A stretch of DNA of 64,000 bases. It comes from Mycoemilia scoparia (lineage: Eukaryota > Kickxellomycota > Kickxellomycetes > Kickxellales > Kickxellaceae). The position numbers were made by a program, and so were the translations under genes. Positions 9,780-21,335 of this stretch are shown one piece after another. Positions within the stretch are counted from its first letter, which is position 1, and the number at the start of each line of letters is the position of its first letter. The stretch is taken from contig JANBPU010000005.1 in assembly GCA_027575805.1 (NCBI GenBank), positions 248,001-312,000 of the forward strand, read 5' to 3'. The notes beneath the pieces are model-generated. The model searched no databases. It was not told where the DNA came from and saw only the letters and a program-made list of their open reading frames with translations.

Positions 9780-10715
9780 TGTAGCTGAAATGGCAAATAG
9801 TCTAACACATTTAGAGTTGTCCAGATAAAAAAGAAAGAGTATGACGATTTATAAGGAAAGCTTGGCAAAGAAGCAAAAGCTGTTGGTAGGTAGGGGGTTA
9901 GCGAAATATTTGATACAAAGAGGAAAACGTGTGCCAATTCAAGTCTACAGCCAATACCAGAGCCAGAAATCAATACCATGTTTTGACATTGCAACTAGTG
10001 CCTATTATCTTCTTTAATTGCGGAACCTTTCCATGGTTCTTGCACATAGCAACCGGGTTTCTACAAGGATGTGCGCCAACAAACCTAACAATTCGCCTCC
10101 TTCAGTGCAATATTCTGACATGTCCTTTGGGTTTGGGACTGGGCCATTTTCTCCCAACACAATTGATTGGTATCATTGGGGCTGTATGCCAATTGGATCC
10201 AGTCATGCACCAAGTCACTAGGGCCTGGGTTTCCTGTTTTTCAAAATCGCTTCTCAAAAATAATGGGTTATCCTGCACATTCTAACATCAGCAACACTTA
10301 TCTCTCTATTCTAGCTTATCGTGCTTGCCTTTGCTAAACTGGGATTTGGTTATGTGAGCATCTTTCGGCACTGGTCTACAAAGAATGCAGGCCTAAATGC
10401 TATCAAAAATTAGGCATAATGCATTTATGAGACAGCTCCAATTAATTTTTGATCTCGTGACTTTAAAAGCATTCATTCCTTCGCATTGGCGTAAAGTTTC
10501 CATGAAAACTAATATTACTGGCCTTTCAGTGCTAGTGAATAAAACACACGCATACCCATAAGGTTGCTTCAAGTTGCAGGTAAAACATAATGCTGCAAAT
10601 CATACGTTTTGGCAATGGTTTGGCATATTCACATAACACTTACATTTTGCACATACGCATAACTCACATCAAGCGCACTATTTTATTTTGTACACATATC
10701 ACATAAACAGCCCCA
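9780..10715. other. Intergenic, divergent promoter region
   Basis: 936 bp between the CDF gene (minus) and GID8 (plus). Open frames here (for example 9929-10285) have no recognisable domain and atypical composition, so I regard the stretch as non-coding. Confidence 0.55.
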
Positions 10716-11683
10716 ATGGCTTCTACTTCGAATAAAAAAAATGTCATTTCCCGAGCTGAATGGGAAAGGAAGCTGGCAGGTGTAAATATAGCTAAAAAGT
10801 ATGCTCGCTAATTAATTTGCCTTGTTCTATATTTGAAATACATCAAGCCAAAATTTTATAATAATAAAAACGATGCACATATATAGAGATTTGAACCGAC
10901 TTGTTATGAATTACTTGATAATTGAAGGCTATAAAGATGCTGCTGAGAAATTCAAAGAAGAGACGCAGCTTGACACAGATATCGACACAATGTACATAGA
11001 AGACAGAATGCGTATCAGATTCTGTATACAGGATGGGAAAATTATGGAGGCTATAAGATACATTAACGAAGTCAATCCAGAGGTATAGCATTAATTATAA
11101 GATATGTTACTATGTCCTAGGATATCCTTTGGGCACAATTACAACTAAATTAAACCATCAATCCATGTATATTTAGTTATTGGAGACAGACCCCCGTCTA
11201 TTCTTCCGGCTACAGCAGCAGCACTTGATCGAGCTTATCCGCGCAGGCAACATAGAAGATGCACTAGAATTCGCCCAGGATGAACTGTCGCCGCATGGTG
11301 AAGAGAATGTAAGAATATAAATACTGTAAATATATAAATGTAGACCTCTATATATTGTCCATAAATGGTATACCGCATCACCGCTGTTATTATACAAATA
11401 GCCCGAACTATTAAAAGAGCTTGAGAAAACGATGGCGCTCTTGGCATTTGATCTTGATGAAACAAATCCAATGATAGATCTTCTGGATTATACCCATCGT
11501 CAGAAAACTGCTTCAGAAATCAATGCGGCATTGCTTTCTTCACAGGGATATTCCAAAGAGCCAAAGCTGCCATACCTTTTACATATGCTTGCCTGGAGTC
11601 AAGAAAGGCTGAAGGAAAAGGCGCAATTCCCTACTATCCGCAATTTTGTAACTGCTGAGCTTGAAGACCCTTCAGATCCATAG
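10716..11683 (+). CDS. GID8: GID8, subunit of the GID/CTLH E3 ubiquitin ligase
   Basis: Four exons (10716-10798, 10887-11082, 11177-11308, 11402-11683) join to 230 residues, close to the 228 of human GID8/TWA1. The protein is a core scaffold of the GID/CTLH ubiquitin ligase, which in yeast degrades gluconeogenic enzymes on glucose return. The LisH motif ([19 protein letters not shown], residues 28-46) is followed by a CTLH region ([20 protein letters not shown]) and a CRA domain (QQQHLIELI...ALEFAQDEL and [14 protein letters not shown]). All introns are 88-94 nt and end in TAG. The small first exon was placed by homology to ITKDEWMEKL and by splice phase. Confidence 0.93.
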
Positions 11684-11936
11684 TTTATATTTCCTTATTT
11701 TTGGCCACCTTGGACTAAGAAACACAACAGTATTTAACATGTATGGTTATATCCTAATAATAAATTTTTCAAAAGACGATACAGTATTTGGATTGTTTCA
11801 AAGGGAAATCGAGCTAATGTTTTTATTATCACCCCATAAGATGCACACACAGAGAAAACAAAGATGAAAGCAATTGTAGATGCTTAATTCTGTTTATACC
11901 AAGATGTATTTATGATACGTTTATATAGATCACAAT

Positions 11937-13107
11937 ATGCCAAAGACAAAGGCCTACTCGAAAACGACCAGGACACCAAAATTCCAGCATGGCAATTATC
12001 CATTTTACTATGGATATCGTAATCCGATGAGCAGCTACGATGATCCACGAATAAATCTTCTTAACCCAGAATGGATATCCAACAAAAGGTGTTTAGATAT
12101 TGGATGTAACTCTGGGCTTGTGACTATTGAAGTAGCAAGGAGGTTCAACCCCAAGGAAATAGTGGGCATAGATATAGACCAGAGTCTAATTAAAAAGGCA
12201 AGAAAGAACCTGTACCTTGCAAATTCATTACGGAAGCCCCTCGCTTCATTTGAAACCAAAAAAGATAAAGACCAAAACACGCACAATGATAGCGGAAATG
12301 GCAGCTATAGCGATAAAGAACAGGGATCCAACTATTTCCCAATAAGCATGCCAATTCTGTATGGTACAATACCAGTGCGGCCATACACTTCACTAAATGG
12401 CACTCTGGAAAGCGAAGATGTAACCAACAAAAACGATAATGATGGCGATGACGATGACGAGTGGGTCAAAAAAGTTCAATTCTTTATGGCCGACTGGATG
12501 AATATTTCAAAATCAAAAAGGCACGCAAAAGTATTAGACCAGCTTACCAAAGACGGTAGCTATGATGTAGTAATTGCTTGGAGCATAACAAAATGGGTCC
12601 ATCTCAACCATGGTGATGATGGAATACGGCAGTTTTTCCAAAAGGTCTATGATTCTCTTGCTCCTGGCGGCATATTCTTACTAGAGCCACAAAATTGGGA
12701 TGGGTATTCGAAAAGGAGCAGGATAAGTCCAGTAAGTACCCCTACCAATAATTGTTATACCAGCTTGCATAATGTGCAAATGTATATATATATAAACCAA
12801 TTGTTGCTGTATTTTATGGAATGGGTAACAACTAATTGACTGGCCTTTTATTCTGAAAATCTGTGGCAATGAAATATACCACCAATAGGCCATGAAATCA
12901 AACTATGACAGCATAAAACTCAAACCGGACCAATTTGAGAGCTACCTTCTGGGCGATGTAGGGTTTGTCAGATCGGAATATCTAGGAACACCAGAGACTT
13001 TAGCAAAAGGCAAGTGTGCATCAGATACCCAGCCCTCATCAGGATACTACCGACTTCTCATCTTCAGAAGTACAAGCGCACTAAAATATGAGTCGGGCCA
13101 CACTTGA
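11937..13107 (+). CDS. Bin3-type RNA 5'-phosphate methyltransferase (MePCE/Bmc1 family)
   Basis: Two exons (11937-12731, 12889-13107) give 337 residues. Bin3 proteins methylate the gamma-phosphate of small RNAs such as 7SK or U6. The N-terminal FQHGNYPFYYGYR motif and PEWISNKRCLDIGCNSG carry the SAM-binding motif I, and GIDIDQSLIKKAR is motif II. The segments SYDVVIAWSITKWVHLNHGDDGI and GGIFLLEPQNWDGY are characteristic of the Bin3 domain. An Asn/Asp-rich insert of about 70 residues separates the two parts, as in metazoan homologues. The C-terminal GTPETLAKG...YYRLLIFR matches the family GTP..KGF.RPIYLF ending. A 33-nt in-frame stretch before YYRLL could be spliced but is kept because 33 nt is too short for an intron here. 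Confidence 0.9.
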
Positions 13108-13128
13108 TATACATAATACATATGCACA

Positions 13129-13374
13129 CTATGCTTGAACTAATTTCGGAGCTATGGAATTTAATGTGGCAAAATAGGTTTCCGTCGCCCGCTTATTGCC
13201 TTTTTCAAATAGCCATTTTATCAATAAAAATCTCAATAAATCCTCTCGGACTTCAAATCGTACTAGGCAAATACTGTTCCCAGAAAACTGCATGGTGGAT
13301 AATGAATGATTCGCATTTAGACTGTATACCCCCATCAATCTGTCTTTTATATCTGGCTTCAAGCGAAATTGCAT
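13129..13374 (-). CDS. Small unrecognised ORF (doubtful)
   Basis: An 81-residue minus-strand ORF with a charged, protein-like composition (MQFRLKPDIKDRL..., then VRFEVREDLLRFLL). The frame remains open about 60 nt upstream of its ATG, then meets a stop. It may be the last exon of a small gene with further exons towards 13700, but I could not join any convincingly. The opposite strand also has a 157-residue ORF (13104-13577) with an antisense-like composition. No family was recognised. Confidence 0.2.
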   Translation of the reverse strand: MQFRLKPDIKDRLMGVYSLNANHSLSTMQFSGNSICLVRFEVREDLLRFLLIKWLFEKGNKRATETYFATLNSIAPKLVQA

Positions 13375-14287
13375 CTTATGGTGAGATTTCGCTACACACC
13401 AAGCAAAAATGGGTCCTGCGGGATTCTAACGACCCGCATATATTTATTCTCTATGGTGGAGATTCATTCACCAACCCAATCACAGATATTCTACCTTTTT
13501 TTCAACTACGAAGTACATCTCTATGCAAATACGCAAGGAAAAATCGTGACCGAAATGGAGAGAACAAGAAAGAGTGAAAATATTAGGGATTTGCACCAGA
13601 CTATTATTGATACACTGGCCAATGCTGGGGGAGAGAGTGTGTGTGTGTTACCCACACTAGTATGCCAAAGAGACGGTCAAAAATTTGCGGCCAGATAATA
13701 AAAGTTGTCAGCAAAATTTACTCGGCAATTTATAAATCTGTGCATAAACTGTTAGAGAGCCGTTTTTATAAATTAGTAAGCTACCCTGAAACCAGATCGG
13801 GAACAAAGTAAGAGACGATGGCCTTATGAGAGGCGACTGAAATATCTGCAGCTTGCGGCACTAATGATAAGGAGAGCTCAGTAACGACTTTTTGTCTCAT
13901 AAAGCACGACAGTCAAAATATCAAACAAATGGATGCATATTGCTAAGTTGTGGGTAAGCTTTGGGAGTGGACTGATTCGGAATGGTGATTTCGGAATCGG
14001 CTCAGCAGCACTCTCTACGGACTCTATACGCTTTATTGGCTTGACACCGTAGATTCGTGGGGATTAGGTCACACTAGAGAAGTCAAAGGATGTACAGGGA
14101 TACTTTCTTCCGCACACGGCGCCGCATGCCATGTTGGGTAGAGTTGCTCACTTGCCTTTGTACACATGTATATCCTTGATATGCGTTTATGCAAGTTTAT
14201 GGTTTTGTTTTCAAACATATATATATATACACACACACCAAAGTGTACTTGAGTGCCCTGTTAAAATATATGCCTAGACTTTTCTTT

Positions 14288-14322
<35 letters not shown>

Positions 14323-14595
14323 AACCGTGACCTTCGTGCCCTACTTACTAGAAAATAGAAGTCGCTGACAAACTCTTCCAAACTTTTTATTCATAGCACA
14401 TTATTTATATAACACTCTCTGGCCTCGCTTTATCTTTCCTGGAGAGACCAAGACTACATACCATACTTTTATTGCAAGTCCTAGTTTTACAAGTCAAGTA
14501 GAGCGTCCATCATAACCACTACATCACCCCTATAATAGAAACACAAACACACATTTACACTTACAAGTCAACATTTCACAACACTACCCCCACAA
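13375..14595. other. Intergenic with microsatellites, upstream of SEC14-like gene
   Basis: No convincing gene. It contains (TA)n-(CA)n at 14216-14238 and a (TC)15 tract at 14291-14321. A TATATAA-like stretch near 14405-14412, about 190 bp before the SEC14-like ATG, could be its TATA element. The plus frame near 13540-13690 shows some protein-like sequence without a recognisable domain. Confidence 0.45.
14291..14321. repeat. (TC)n microsatellite
   Basis: Fifteen perfect TC units upstream of the SEC14-like gene. Pyrimidine tracts are common in fungal promoters, and no specific role is shown. Confidence 0.9.
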
Positions 14596-15642
14596 ATGTT
14601 TTCGATATTCGGACGCTCTTCAACCTCAGAAAAGCCCAAGACAAATGACGATGCTCCTGAGTGGAGCGATAAGGAGAAGTTTTCGAGCGTTCCTGTTTAC
14701 ACGCCGCCAGAAAACTATGAAGTCATAAAAACCCCCGAGCTCACGGATGCTGACAAAGAAAAGCTCGCCAAAATACGCGAAGCTATTCCTGAGCTTGTCA
14801 AAGACCTCCCAGAGGAGCCCAGCGATGGCAAACCACGCTTCGATCCTGAAGAATGGCTTGACGATGACTGCTTGATGCGGTACCTTCGGGCCAACAAGGG
14901 CGATGTCGAAAAGACCAAGAAGGGGCTACGCAAGTCATTGGAATGGCGCCGAACATACAGACCCCATGCAATCACCCCTGATGAAGTTGAGCTCGAAAGC
15001 AAGACTGGAAAGCTGTACTTCAATGGCTATGACAAGTTTGGAAGGCCATTGATCTACATGTACAACCACAGACAAAACACCAACGATCCAGTCCAGCAAA
15101 TCAAGTGGGTCGTCTACACGGCTGAGCTGGTTATCAGACACATGCCCAAAAACGCCGACCGCATTGTTCTAATGATTGATGCCAGTCAATGGTCCAAGTC
15201 CAACTCTGTTGCCATCAGCACTGCCAGAGAGTTCCTCAATATCTTTGGCTCCCATTATCCTGAAAGATTGGGAAAGGCTATCGTCTTTGATCCCCCCACA
15301 CTGTTCGTCCTATTCTTCCGCCTGGTGTCGCCATTCATCGACCCAGTTACCAAAAACAAGGTCGCATTTGTCAACACCAGCGCCCCACCAAAGAAGTCCG
15401 AATCTTCCGATGGAACGTGGATAAATATCGAGGACTATGTTCCCGCAGAAACTCGTGAGGTCGGTTGCAAAGGCGACCTCAAATGGAACTACAATCATGA
15501 AGTGTATTGGCCATACGTAGAAAAGGAATACGAGGAGTTCTGCAATAAAAACAAAGCTTTGTTGAATGGAAACGACACCACCAATGATGCTGCTGCTGCT
15601 GACAAAGCTGAAAATACTACTGATAATAAACCCTCAGAATAG
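14596..15642 (+). CDS. SEC14-like CRAL-TRIO phosphatidylinositol transfer protein
   Basis: Intronless, 348 residues. Sec14-family proteins exchange phosphatidylinositol and a second lipid and link lipid metabolism to phosphoinositide signalling. The CRAL-TRIO N-terminal helices include the LMRYLRANKGDVEKTKKGL segment (about 95-115). The lipid-binding domain follows (about 140-300), with FGRPLIYMYNHRQNT, a beta strand VLMIDASQW, and YPERLGKAIVFDPPTLFVLFF, the usual YPERL gate-helix signature. The NTNDP segment resembles the Pdr16/Sfh3 branch more than Sec14 itself. An acidic N-terminal region and an Ala/Asp/Asn-rich tail flank the fold. It is convergent with PRP4. Confidence 0.9.
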   Translation: MFSIFGRSSTSEKPKTNDDAPEWSDKEKFSSVPVYTPPENYEVIKTPELTDADKEKLAKIREAIPELVKDLPEEPSDGKPRFDPEEWLDDDCLMRYLRANKGDVEKTKKGLRKSLEWRRTYRPHAITPDEVELESKTGKLYFNGYDKFGRPLIYMYNHRQNTNDPVQQIKWVVYTAELVIRHMPKNADRIVLMIDASQWSKSNSVAISTAREFLNIFGSHYPERLGKAIVFDPPTLFVLFFRLVSPFIDPVTKNKVAFVNTSAPPKKSESSDGTWINIEDYVPAETREVGCKGDLKWNYNHEVYWPYVEKEYEEFCNKNKALLNGNDTTNDAAAADKAENTTDNKPSE

Positions 15643-15875
15643 ATTTCTAGGATCCCCATGAACAAGTATCACCCATATATTATTTTTCCACTCATCTCAA
15701 ATCTAGCTTTTTTTATGTTTCTACCTATATTTATCGGCATTTTCCTTAAATGACATTAGCGTCTTTTTCTTTTTTATTACTATTTATTTTGCTTCATATA
15801 ATAATGGATGAAATTTCCATCGAGCACTCTAAAAATATACTAGAATGGTTCTGCATACTTCACTCATAGCTAAGA

Positions 15876-18171
15876 TTATGTTGAAGGTGAAAAGAATTTG
15901 TGTAAAAGTGCTTGTTTGGGTCGCAATCTTCGCTCAGGGTTGAGCTCAAGGCACTTTTCTATTAGATCAGAAAGTTCTGAAACTAGCTGCTTCTCTTCTC
16001 TTGACGAGCTTGATGGTGTTGCAGCCGATATCCGCGACTTTATGCTGTCTATAGGTTTGTCAGTAAAGTTGATTTTGACGGGGTTTGCTCCTTCCCCAGC
16101 TTGGGAGATGAATGATATGTTTCCACCGCCATTATCCTCAAAGTGCTGTTCCCAAAACTGGCCTCTCTTTATCATGCGGTTTGGGAACCGTCCTTTGGCT
16201 TCCATTATGAGTTTTAGCATCTGGTTGTTGGATGAGCCTGGGAACATGATCCTGCCAGTATACAGCTCAAACAGTGTCACGCCAACCGACCAAGTGTCAA
16301 TGGCTGTGTCATATGGTAAACCAAGCATGATTTCCGGCGCTCGATAAAAACGACTAACCAGGTATGGTGTTATATCGTTGTCGCTCACATCTGACGCTGA
16401 GCCCAGATCGCACAGCTTGAGTACATTCATTTGTTCAGAAGCCAGTATATTGTCTGGCTTGATGTCGGCATGCAATACACGGCATTTCTCAAGAAGCGTC
16501 AAAGAAAGAAATAGCTGCTGAGCATATATACGAACTGCCTTGATATGAAGACCTGTATCACGACCGTGCTTCTTTGTCACCTCACGCAGATTCATTGAGA
16601 GCGATTCAAATACCAAACAAAGATGACCCTTGTGTTTAAAATTTCCAATAAGTCTTACAACATGCTTTTTTCCGTGAGGGTCAGCATCTTGTAGACGCTG
16701 AAGAATGCCCAGCTCCTTCATACCGGCCTTATACATGGTCTCGTTGTTGCGGATTATCTTGATGGCAACATCCACATTGTTGTTCTTAGAATCTCGAGCC
16801 TTAACCACAGTACTGAATACACCCTTGCCCAGGTGAGTTGTGATTTTGTACCGGCCATCAAGAACCTCGCCGGGTGTTACAAGATAATAACCCTCCTCGT
16901 CATCAAAGCTGTCAACCATCTTTGTTTTTCCAACAACAGCATTAAGATCCTCGTCAACCGCCACACCTATCTTGGAAGCAAGGGTCTGTGCATCGATCTT
17001 GATATCAACCAAGTCGTCATTGTCAGCAAACAAATCAATGTCCTCATCTTCATACTTGGTCCCATTTATTGGTTTTCTAATTCCGCTTAGAACAGCGTTA
17101 TTTTTTGATGTAGCATGAAGACTCTTTGTGTCCGCAGCATCTCCGGCAAGTACGTACCCACCGTCCGTACGCTTCATACCATTAACTTTATTTTCACTTT
17201 TGGCTTCTCCAAGGTTATCGGTGTCCTTTTTTAACACGAAGGCACTTTTGTCGCTTGAAGTTGGGGTCTGGGCTAGAGGAGTGTTGACTGCACTGTCTAT
17301 ATTGTTACAAATTTAACTATGCATCAGCATATATTTACCCAATATAATAACATATATCATCATGTATTCCAGGGTTTGGATAATTACCTTTATTAGCAAC
17401 ACTCTCTGCAGGAGTAGAGACGGTGGGTGTGCTCAACTCTGTGCTAGGATTCAATTTCTTGCTCTTGTACTTTTCCATGATAGCATTGCGACGTCTTCTG
17501 CTTTCTTCTATCCTCTTTTGCTCCTCACTGATCCCATCTGATTCCTCATCAAAGTCTATATCAAAAGCAGATTCATTTTCTTGCTTCTCTTGACCAGGAT
17601 CATTTTTGTCTTCTGTACTCCTACTGCCATACTTTGATGATTCAGATGCGTGTTTTAAATCGTCGCTGCGATCATCATATATCTTCCTCTCTCTAGAATT
17701 GGATGCCTTTTGTCTCTTTATTGGGGAAGGACTGGTATCATGTGGTCTTCTGGAATGAGATCTTGAGGGGCTGTTTCTTCGTAATCTACGTTCTGAGCTA
17801 CCATACCTATGTCCACGAGAATACCGACCATGACGCCGGTCGTCACTGCGTCGCGGGTCTCGTCTTCTTCTATCGTCACTGTCTCTATATCTGCTGCGAT
17901 CCCTGGAGTCAGGTAGATAATGAGACCTCCTAGGGCTGCGGCTTGAGCGAGAATAGCGACGCGTATCTTTATCCCTAGATGAGTGAACATTCTCATGAAT
18001 GGATCTTTTCTCACCTTTGCTTCCTCCATTTTCTATATGCATATCATGCTTTTCACCTGGCAATGCACTATTCACCTGTGTAACTATCTCGCCATCCTCA
18101 AAGGACTCATTTGTTTTAGAATAGCGCTCTCTATGGCTGCAACTAATTTGGGTGGGCGAGCTTACAGACAT
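15876..18171 (-). CDS. PRP4: PRP4 (PRPF4B) spliceosomal protein kinase
   Basis: Two exons (18171-17388, 17296-15876) join to 734 residues. PRP4 kinase phosphorylates tri-snRNP proteins (PRP6, PRP31) before spliceosome activation. The N-terminal half is rich in Arg/Ser and Arg/Asp dipeptides, as in animal PRPF4B. It then shows the family motif EEQKRIEESRRRRNAIMEKY. The kinase domain starts at about residue 405 with GKGVFSTV, the ATP lysine in VAIKIIRNN, the catalytic loop HADIKPDN (about 535), DLGSAS in place of the usual DFG, and SRFYRAPEIMLG. An insert (about 620-690) lies between subdomains X and XI, as in other CMGC kinases. The joining intron carries stops and phase requires the second of two closely spaced TAG acceptors. 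It shares a 560-bp divergent promoter with the ABC transporter. Confidence 0.93.
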
Positions 18172-18731
18172 GTCGAAAATTTAGACAATACAAAGGTTAT
18201 ACAGATAGATATGTTAGCTTTGGTTATAATGAATATGGTGCGTTTAGGGAGCGATGAGCACCAGGTTTTTTAAGTGGTTATATTGCAAATAAGGGAGAAA
18301 ACGTGTATTACACTTTTCAAGTAACAATGTACAAAGACTTATTGCAGCGTATATATGTGATTTTTCGAGTACTAGAAAGTAGAATACACGAACAAATTCG
18401 ATGCTGTTGCGCGTGGATGGGTGGGTAAGTGTGCAACACAACTATAAAAATGCTAGCAAAAAAAACAGAGTGAGAAGGAAAGGCCTGTTTGGGTCAATAA
18501 AGCCTGAGTCTGGATGAAATTCATGCCTTTAAAACACGCAGCTGGATAATAGGCTGAGAATGGTCCATGAAAATCTCAAATCATGAGATCACGGGATGTT
18601 ACAGACTCATTCATCACTAGCACTTGGTGAATTTAATGTGCCCTCACTGAGCTGTTTTTATCTCTAACCTTAGTATCAGACTCCTATTTCACCATAAATA
18701 TAGTATTATTGTCTTCAACCCACTACCGCCG
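18172..18731. other. Intergenic, divergent promoter region
   Basis: 560 bp between PRP4 (minus) and the ABCB8-like gene (plus). It should contain both promoters. No recognisable element or ORF was found. Confidence 0.55.
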
Positions 18732-21131
18732 ATGCTGTGGGTGCTACGTACCTGTCATGGGCTGCAGACAAAGCCAGCCATGATAGGCTTATCCAGAAGG
18801 TTTGGTCTTTCGGGCAGAAACTATGGAGGCTACCCAAAAAACCTTGGTATTAATCTAAAGGGATATAAAACAAAGAATAGCACTATTACCGGTTTTCTAT
18901 CCAGACCTCTAGAGTCATCACACAATACCGCTACATCCATACGCCATTACAAAGTATATGGATCAAATGCCGCAAAGTTGGCATCTTTGCCATTTAATAG
19001 ACACAACGGGAGGCACCAGTACCATTCATACGACCACAAAAACAGCCAGAGAAATGGTACACCAGCGGGAGGGGGATACCATTTATGGGGGTCTCTTGGT
19101 GTTGCGGGAATATACCTAGTATTAAAGCTAAATAAACAGGACATCATACTGTGTGATGCGCCAGTTGATTTGTATCCCGATATGGGCACGCGCCTCAGTA
19201 TACTGAAAAGACAAGCCCAGCAGTTTGACAAACTAAAAGAAAAGGGTGATGGGCATAGCCATGACCCAGACTCGAAGTCCAAAGATGATCAAAAGGAAAA
19301 GAAGATGGATAGGCTGGTCACAGTAATCAGTAGTATAATTCGTATCCTTGGTCCGGAAATATGGCTTTTCCTTGCCGTTACAATGACAGCAGTTGGCGCG
19401 GCGGTAGTTAATTTGTGGACGCCCCTTGTAACCGGAGAATTGGTCAATGGAATAGCTTCTTGTTTGCAGGATTCCTCAGAGCACTTGGATATCCTTGATC
19501 GTTTAACTAAGCCTGCCCAAAAGTTGCTGGTGCTGTTTGCCGCCAATGGTTTACTCACGTTTACCCACATTTCTCTTGTCACTGCACTGGGCGAAAACAT
19601 TGGAAAGCGTCTTCGCGAGGAATTATTTGCAGCTATCCTTAAACAAGATATTGGATTCTTTGATCAGTACCGATCTGGCGAGCTCATAGCTCGACTTACA
19701 ACTGACATTGCAGACTTCAAATCTACATTTAAGCAGGTCATTACCCAGGGACTAAAGGCATTCACTTTGACTGTTGGCACTGCTTATCACTTGATCCGAA
19801 TATCGCCACCACTAACTGGAGCTCTGCTGCTCTCAATGCCTGCCCTGTATCTCTCTTTGTGGGCATACGGATCATTCCTTCGAAAACTGCGCAACGAAGG
19901 TCGTGTTTGGGAAAGCATATCCAGTGGCGTTGCTGGAGAAGCAATCTCAAACATCAGGACAGTCAGAGCATTCGCCGGAGAAAATGATGAGTTGGGGCTG
20001 TATTCAGAGGCGTGCGACGGTGTCGTTGATGTAAACAATCGTTTTGGATTCCATATGGGCGTATTCCGTGGTATGACAAATGCTTCAATTGGTGTTATGG
20101 TTCTAATAGTGCTCTACTATGGCGGAACCCTGGTATCAAAAGGCGAAATGAGCCCAGGAAACCTAATGAGCTTCATGATATCTACTCAGGCGGCCCAAAG
20201 AGCACTTGATGCTCTTGGTGGTATGGTTGGTCAAACCATAAAAGCGATTGGTTCCTCTGGACGAGTGTTTGAGCTCACTCTCTCAGAGCCAGCAATTCCA
20301 CTCACCGGTGGCATAAAGCTAGACAACCTTGAGGGTAACATCCGCTTCATGAACGTCGATTTTTCGTATCCCAGTAGACCAAAAGAGCAAATTTTGTCTC
20401 AGTTTAATCTTGATATCCCTGCTGGTCAACTCATTGCTCTTTGTGGACATTCTGGTTCAGGAAAATCGACAGTTGCCTCTCTTGTTGAGAGATTCTACGA
20501 TCCTGATGAAGGTGAGATCTGGATAGACAGCTATCCACTGACCAAGTTGGATCCAAAGTGGCTAAGATCACAAATTGGCTTCATAAACCAAGAACCAACG
20601 CTGTTTGCCTCGTCGATTCGGGAAAACATCCGCTACGGAAACCCATCAGCAACAGATGAAGATGTTATGAATGCAGCACGCCTTGCAAACGCGACAGAGT
20701 TTATCGAATCGTTTAAGGATGGCTATGACACTGTCCTTGGCGAGCGTGGCGCAACATTGTCTGGAGGACAGCGACAAAGAATTGCGATAGCCAGGGCTAT
20801 TCTTCACAATCCACGTATCCTTATACTAGATGAGGCAACTAGCGCACTGGACTCGCAATCTGAGCAGCTTGTTCAGGTGGCCATTGACAGGCTAATGCAG
20901 GGGCGCACAGTGCTTGTCATAGCTCATAGACTCAGCACCATCCGTAATGCAGATAGGATTGTTGTGATGGGAAGGGTTCCTGGACAAATAATTGAACATG
21001 GAACGCATGACGACCTGATGAACAAAAAGGGTGCATACTACCAGCTTTATAACCAGAGCCTCAAAACCCAGAATTCGGGTATCCCGCACGTCCATCCATT
21101 TTCGTGGAACAAGAAGACAAAAAGCGACTGA
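18732..21131 (+). CDS. Mitochondrial half-size ABC transporter, ABCB8-like
   Basis: Single exon, 799 residues: an N-terminal basic, hydroxylated leader typical of mitochondrial import, one transmembrane domain and one nucleotide-binding domain, which dimerise in the inner membrane. The membrane domain spans about 205-500. Motifs in the ATPase domain are Walker A GHSGSGKST (572-580, Lys578), signature LSGGQRQRIAIARA (about 676), Walker B ILILDEATSALD (about 696) and the H-loop AHRLST (about 731). LYPDMGTRLSILKRQ before the membrane domain and SPGNLMSFMISTQAAQRAL resemble animal ABCB8 more than yeast Mdl1/Mdl2. ABCB8 is linked to mitochondrial potassium and iron handling in animals, and its substrate here is unknown. 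It is convergent with the lipoate ligase, about 200 bp away. Confidence 0.92.
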   Translation: MLWVLRTCHGLQTKPAMIGLSRRFGLSGRNYGGYPKNLGINLKGYKTKNSTITGFLSRPLESSHNTATSIRHYKVYGSNAAKLASLPFNRHNGRHQYHSYDHKNSQRNGTPAGGGYHLWGSLGVAGIYLVLKLNKQDIILCDAPVDLYPDMGTRLSILKRQAQQFDKLKEKGDGHSHDPDSKSKDDQKEKKMDRLVTVISSIIRILGPEIWLFLAVTMTAVGAAVVNLWTPLVTGELVNGIASCLQDSSEHLDILDRLTKPAQKLLVLFAANGLLTFTHISLVTALGENIGKRLREELFAAILKQDIGFFDQYRSGELIARLTTDIADFKSTFKQVITQGLKAFTLTVGTAYHLIRISPPLTGALLLSMPALYLSLWAYGSFLRKLRNEGRVWESISSGVAGEAISNIRTVRAFAGENDELGLYSEACDGVVDVNNRFGFHMGVFRGMTNASIGVMVLIVLYYGGTLVSKGEMSPGNLMSFMISTQAAQRALDALGGMVGQTIKAIGSSGRVFELTLSEPAIPLTGGIKLDNLEGNIRFMNVDFSYPSRPKEQILSQFNLDIPAGQLIALCGHSGSGKSTVASLVERFYDPDEGEIWIDSYPLTKLDPKWLRSQIGFINQEPTLFASSIRENIRYGNPSATDEDVMNAARLANATEFIESFKDGYDTVLGERGATLSGGQRQRIAIARAILHNPRILILDEATSALDSQSEQLVQVAIDRLMQGRTVLVIAHRLSTIRNADRIVVMGRVPGQIIEHGTHDDLMNKKGAYYQLYNQSLKTQNSGIPHVHPFSWNKKTKSD

Positions 21132-21335
21132 TTAAATGATGCTGGCAACACTAGTGGCTGTACTAATGTAAAAAAATTATAGAAACGTCGCTTTATTTTT
21201 TGCTATCAAAATATGTGTATCGATATTATAGATTGCTGTTCCATATCATTTATTCAAATATATGACACTTTTATGTTATACTTTTACTCAAAGTATCATT
21301 TTGATCCAGTCAAAAAGTTGCGCTTATAAACCGTA

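Noticed and set aside
9929..10285. 118-residue plus ORF in the CDF-GID8 spacer
   Set aside because: Cys/Phe/Leu-rich, no domain, no splice context. It looks random.
13026..13058. 33-nt GC-AG intron near the 3' end of the Bin3 gene
   Set aside because: It would bring KG next to YYRLL nicely, but 33 nt is far below the other introns and the stretch is in frame, so it was kept as coding.
13104..13577. 157-residue plus ORF after Bin3
   Set aside because: Ile/Leu/Ser/Cys-rich composition resembles antisense translation, and no family was recognised.
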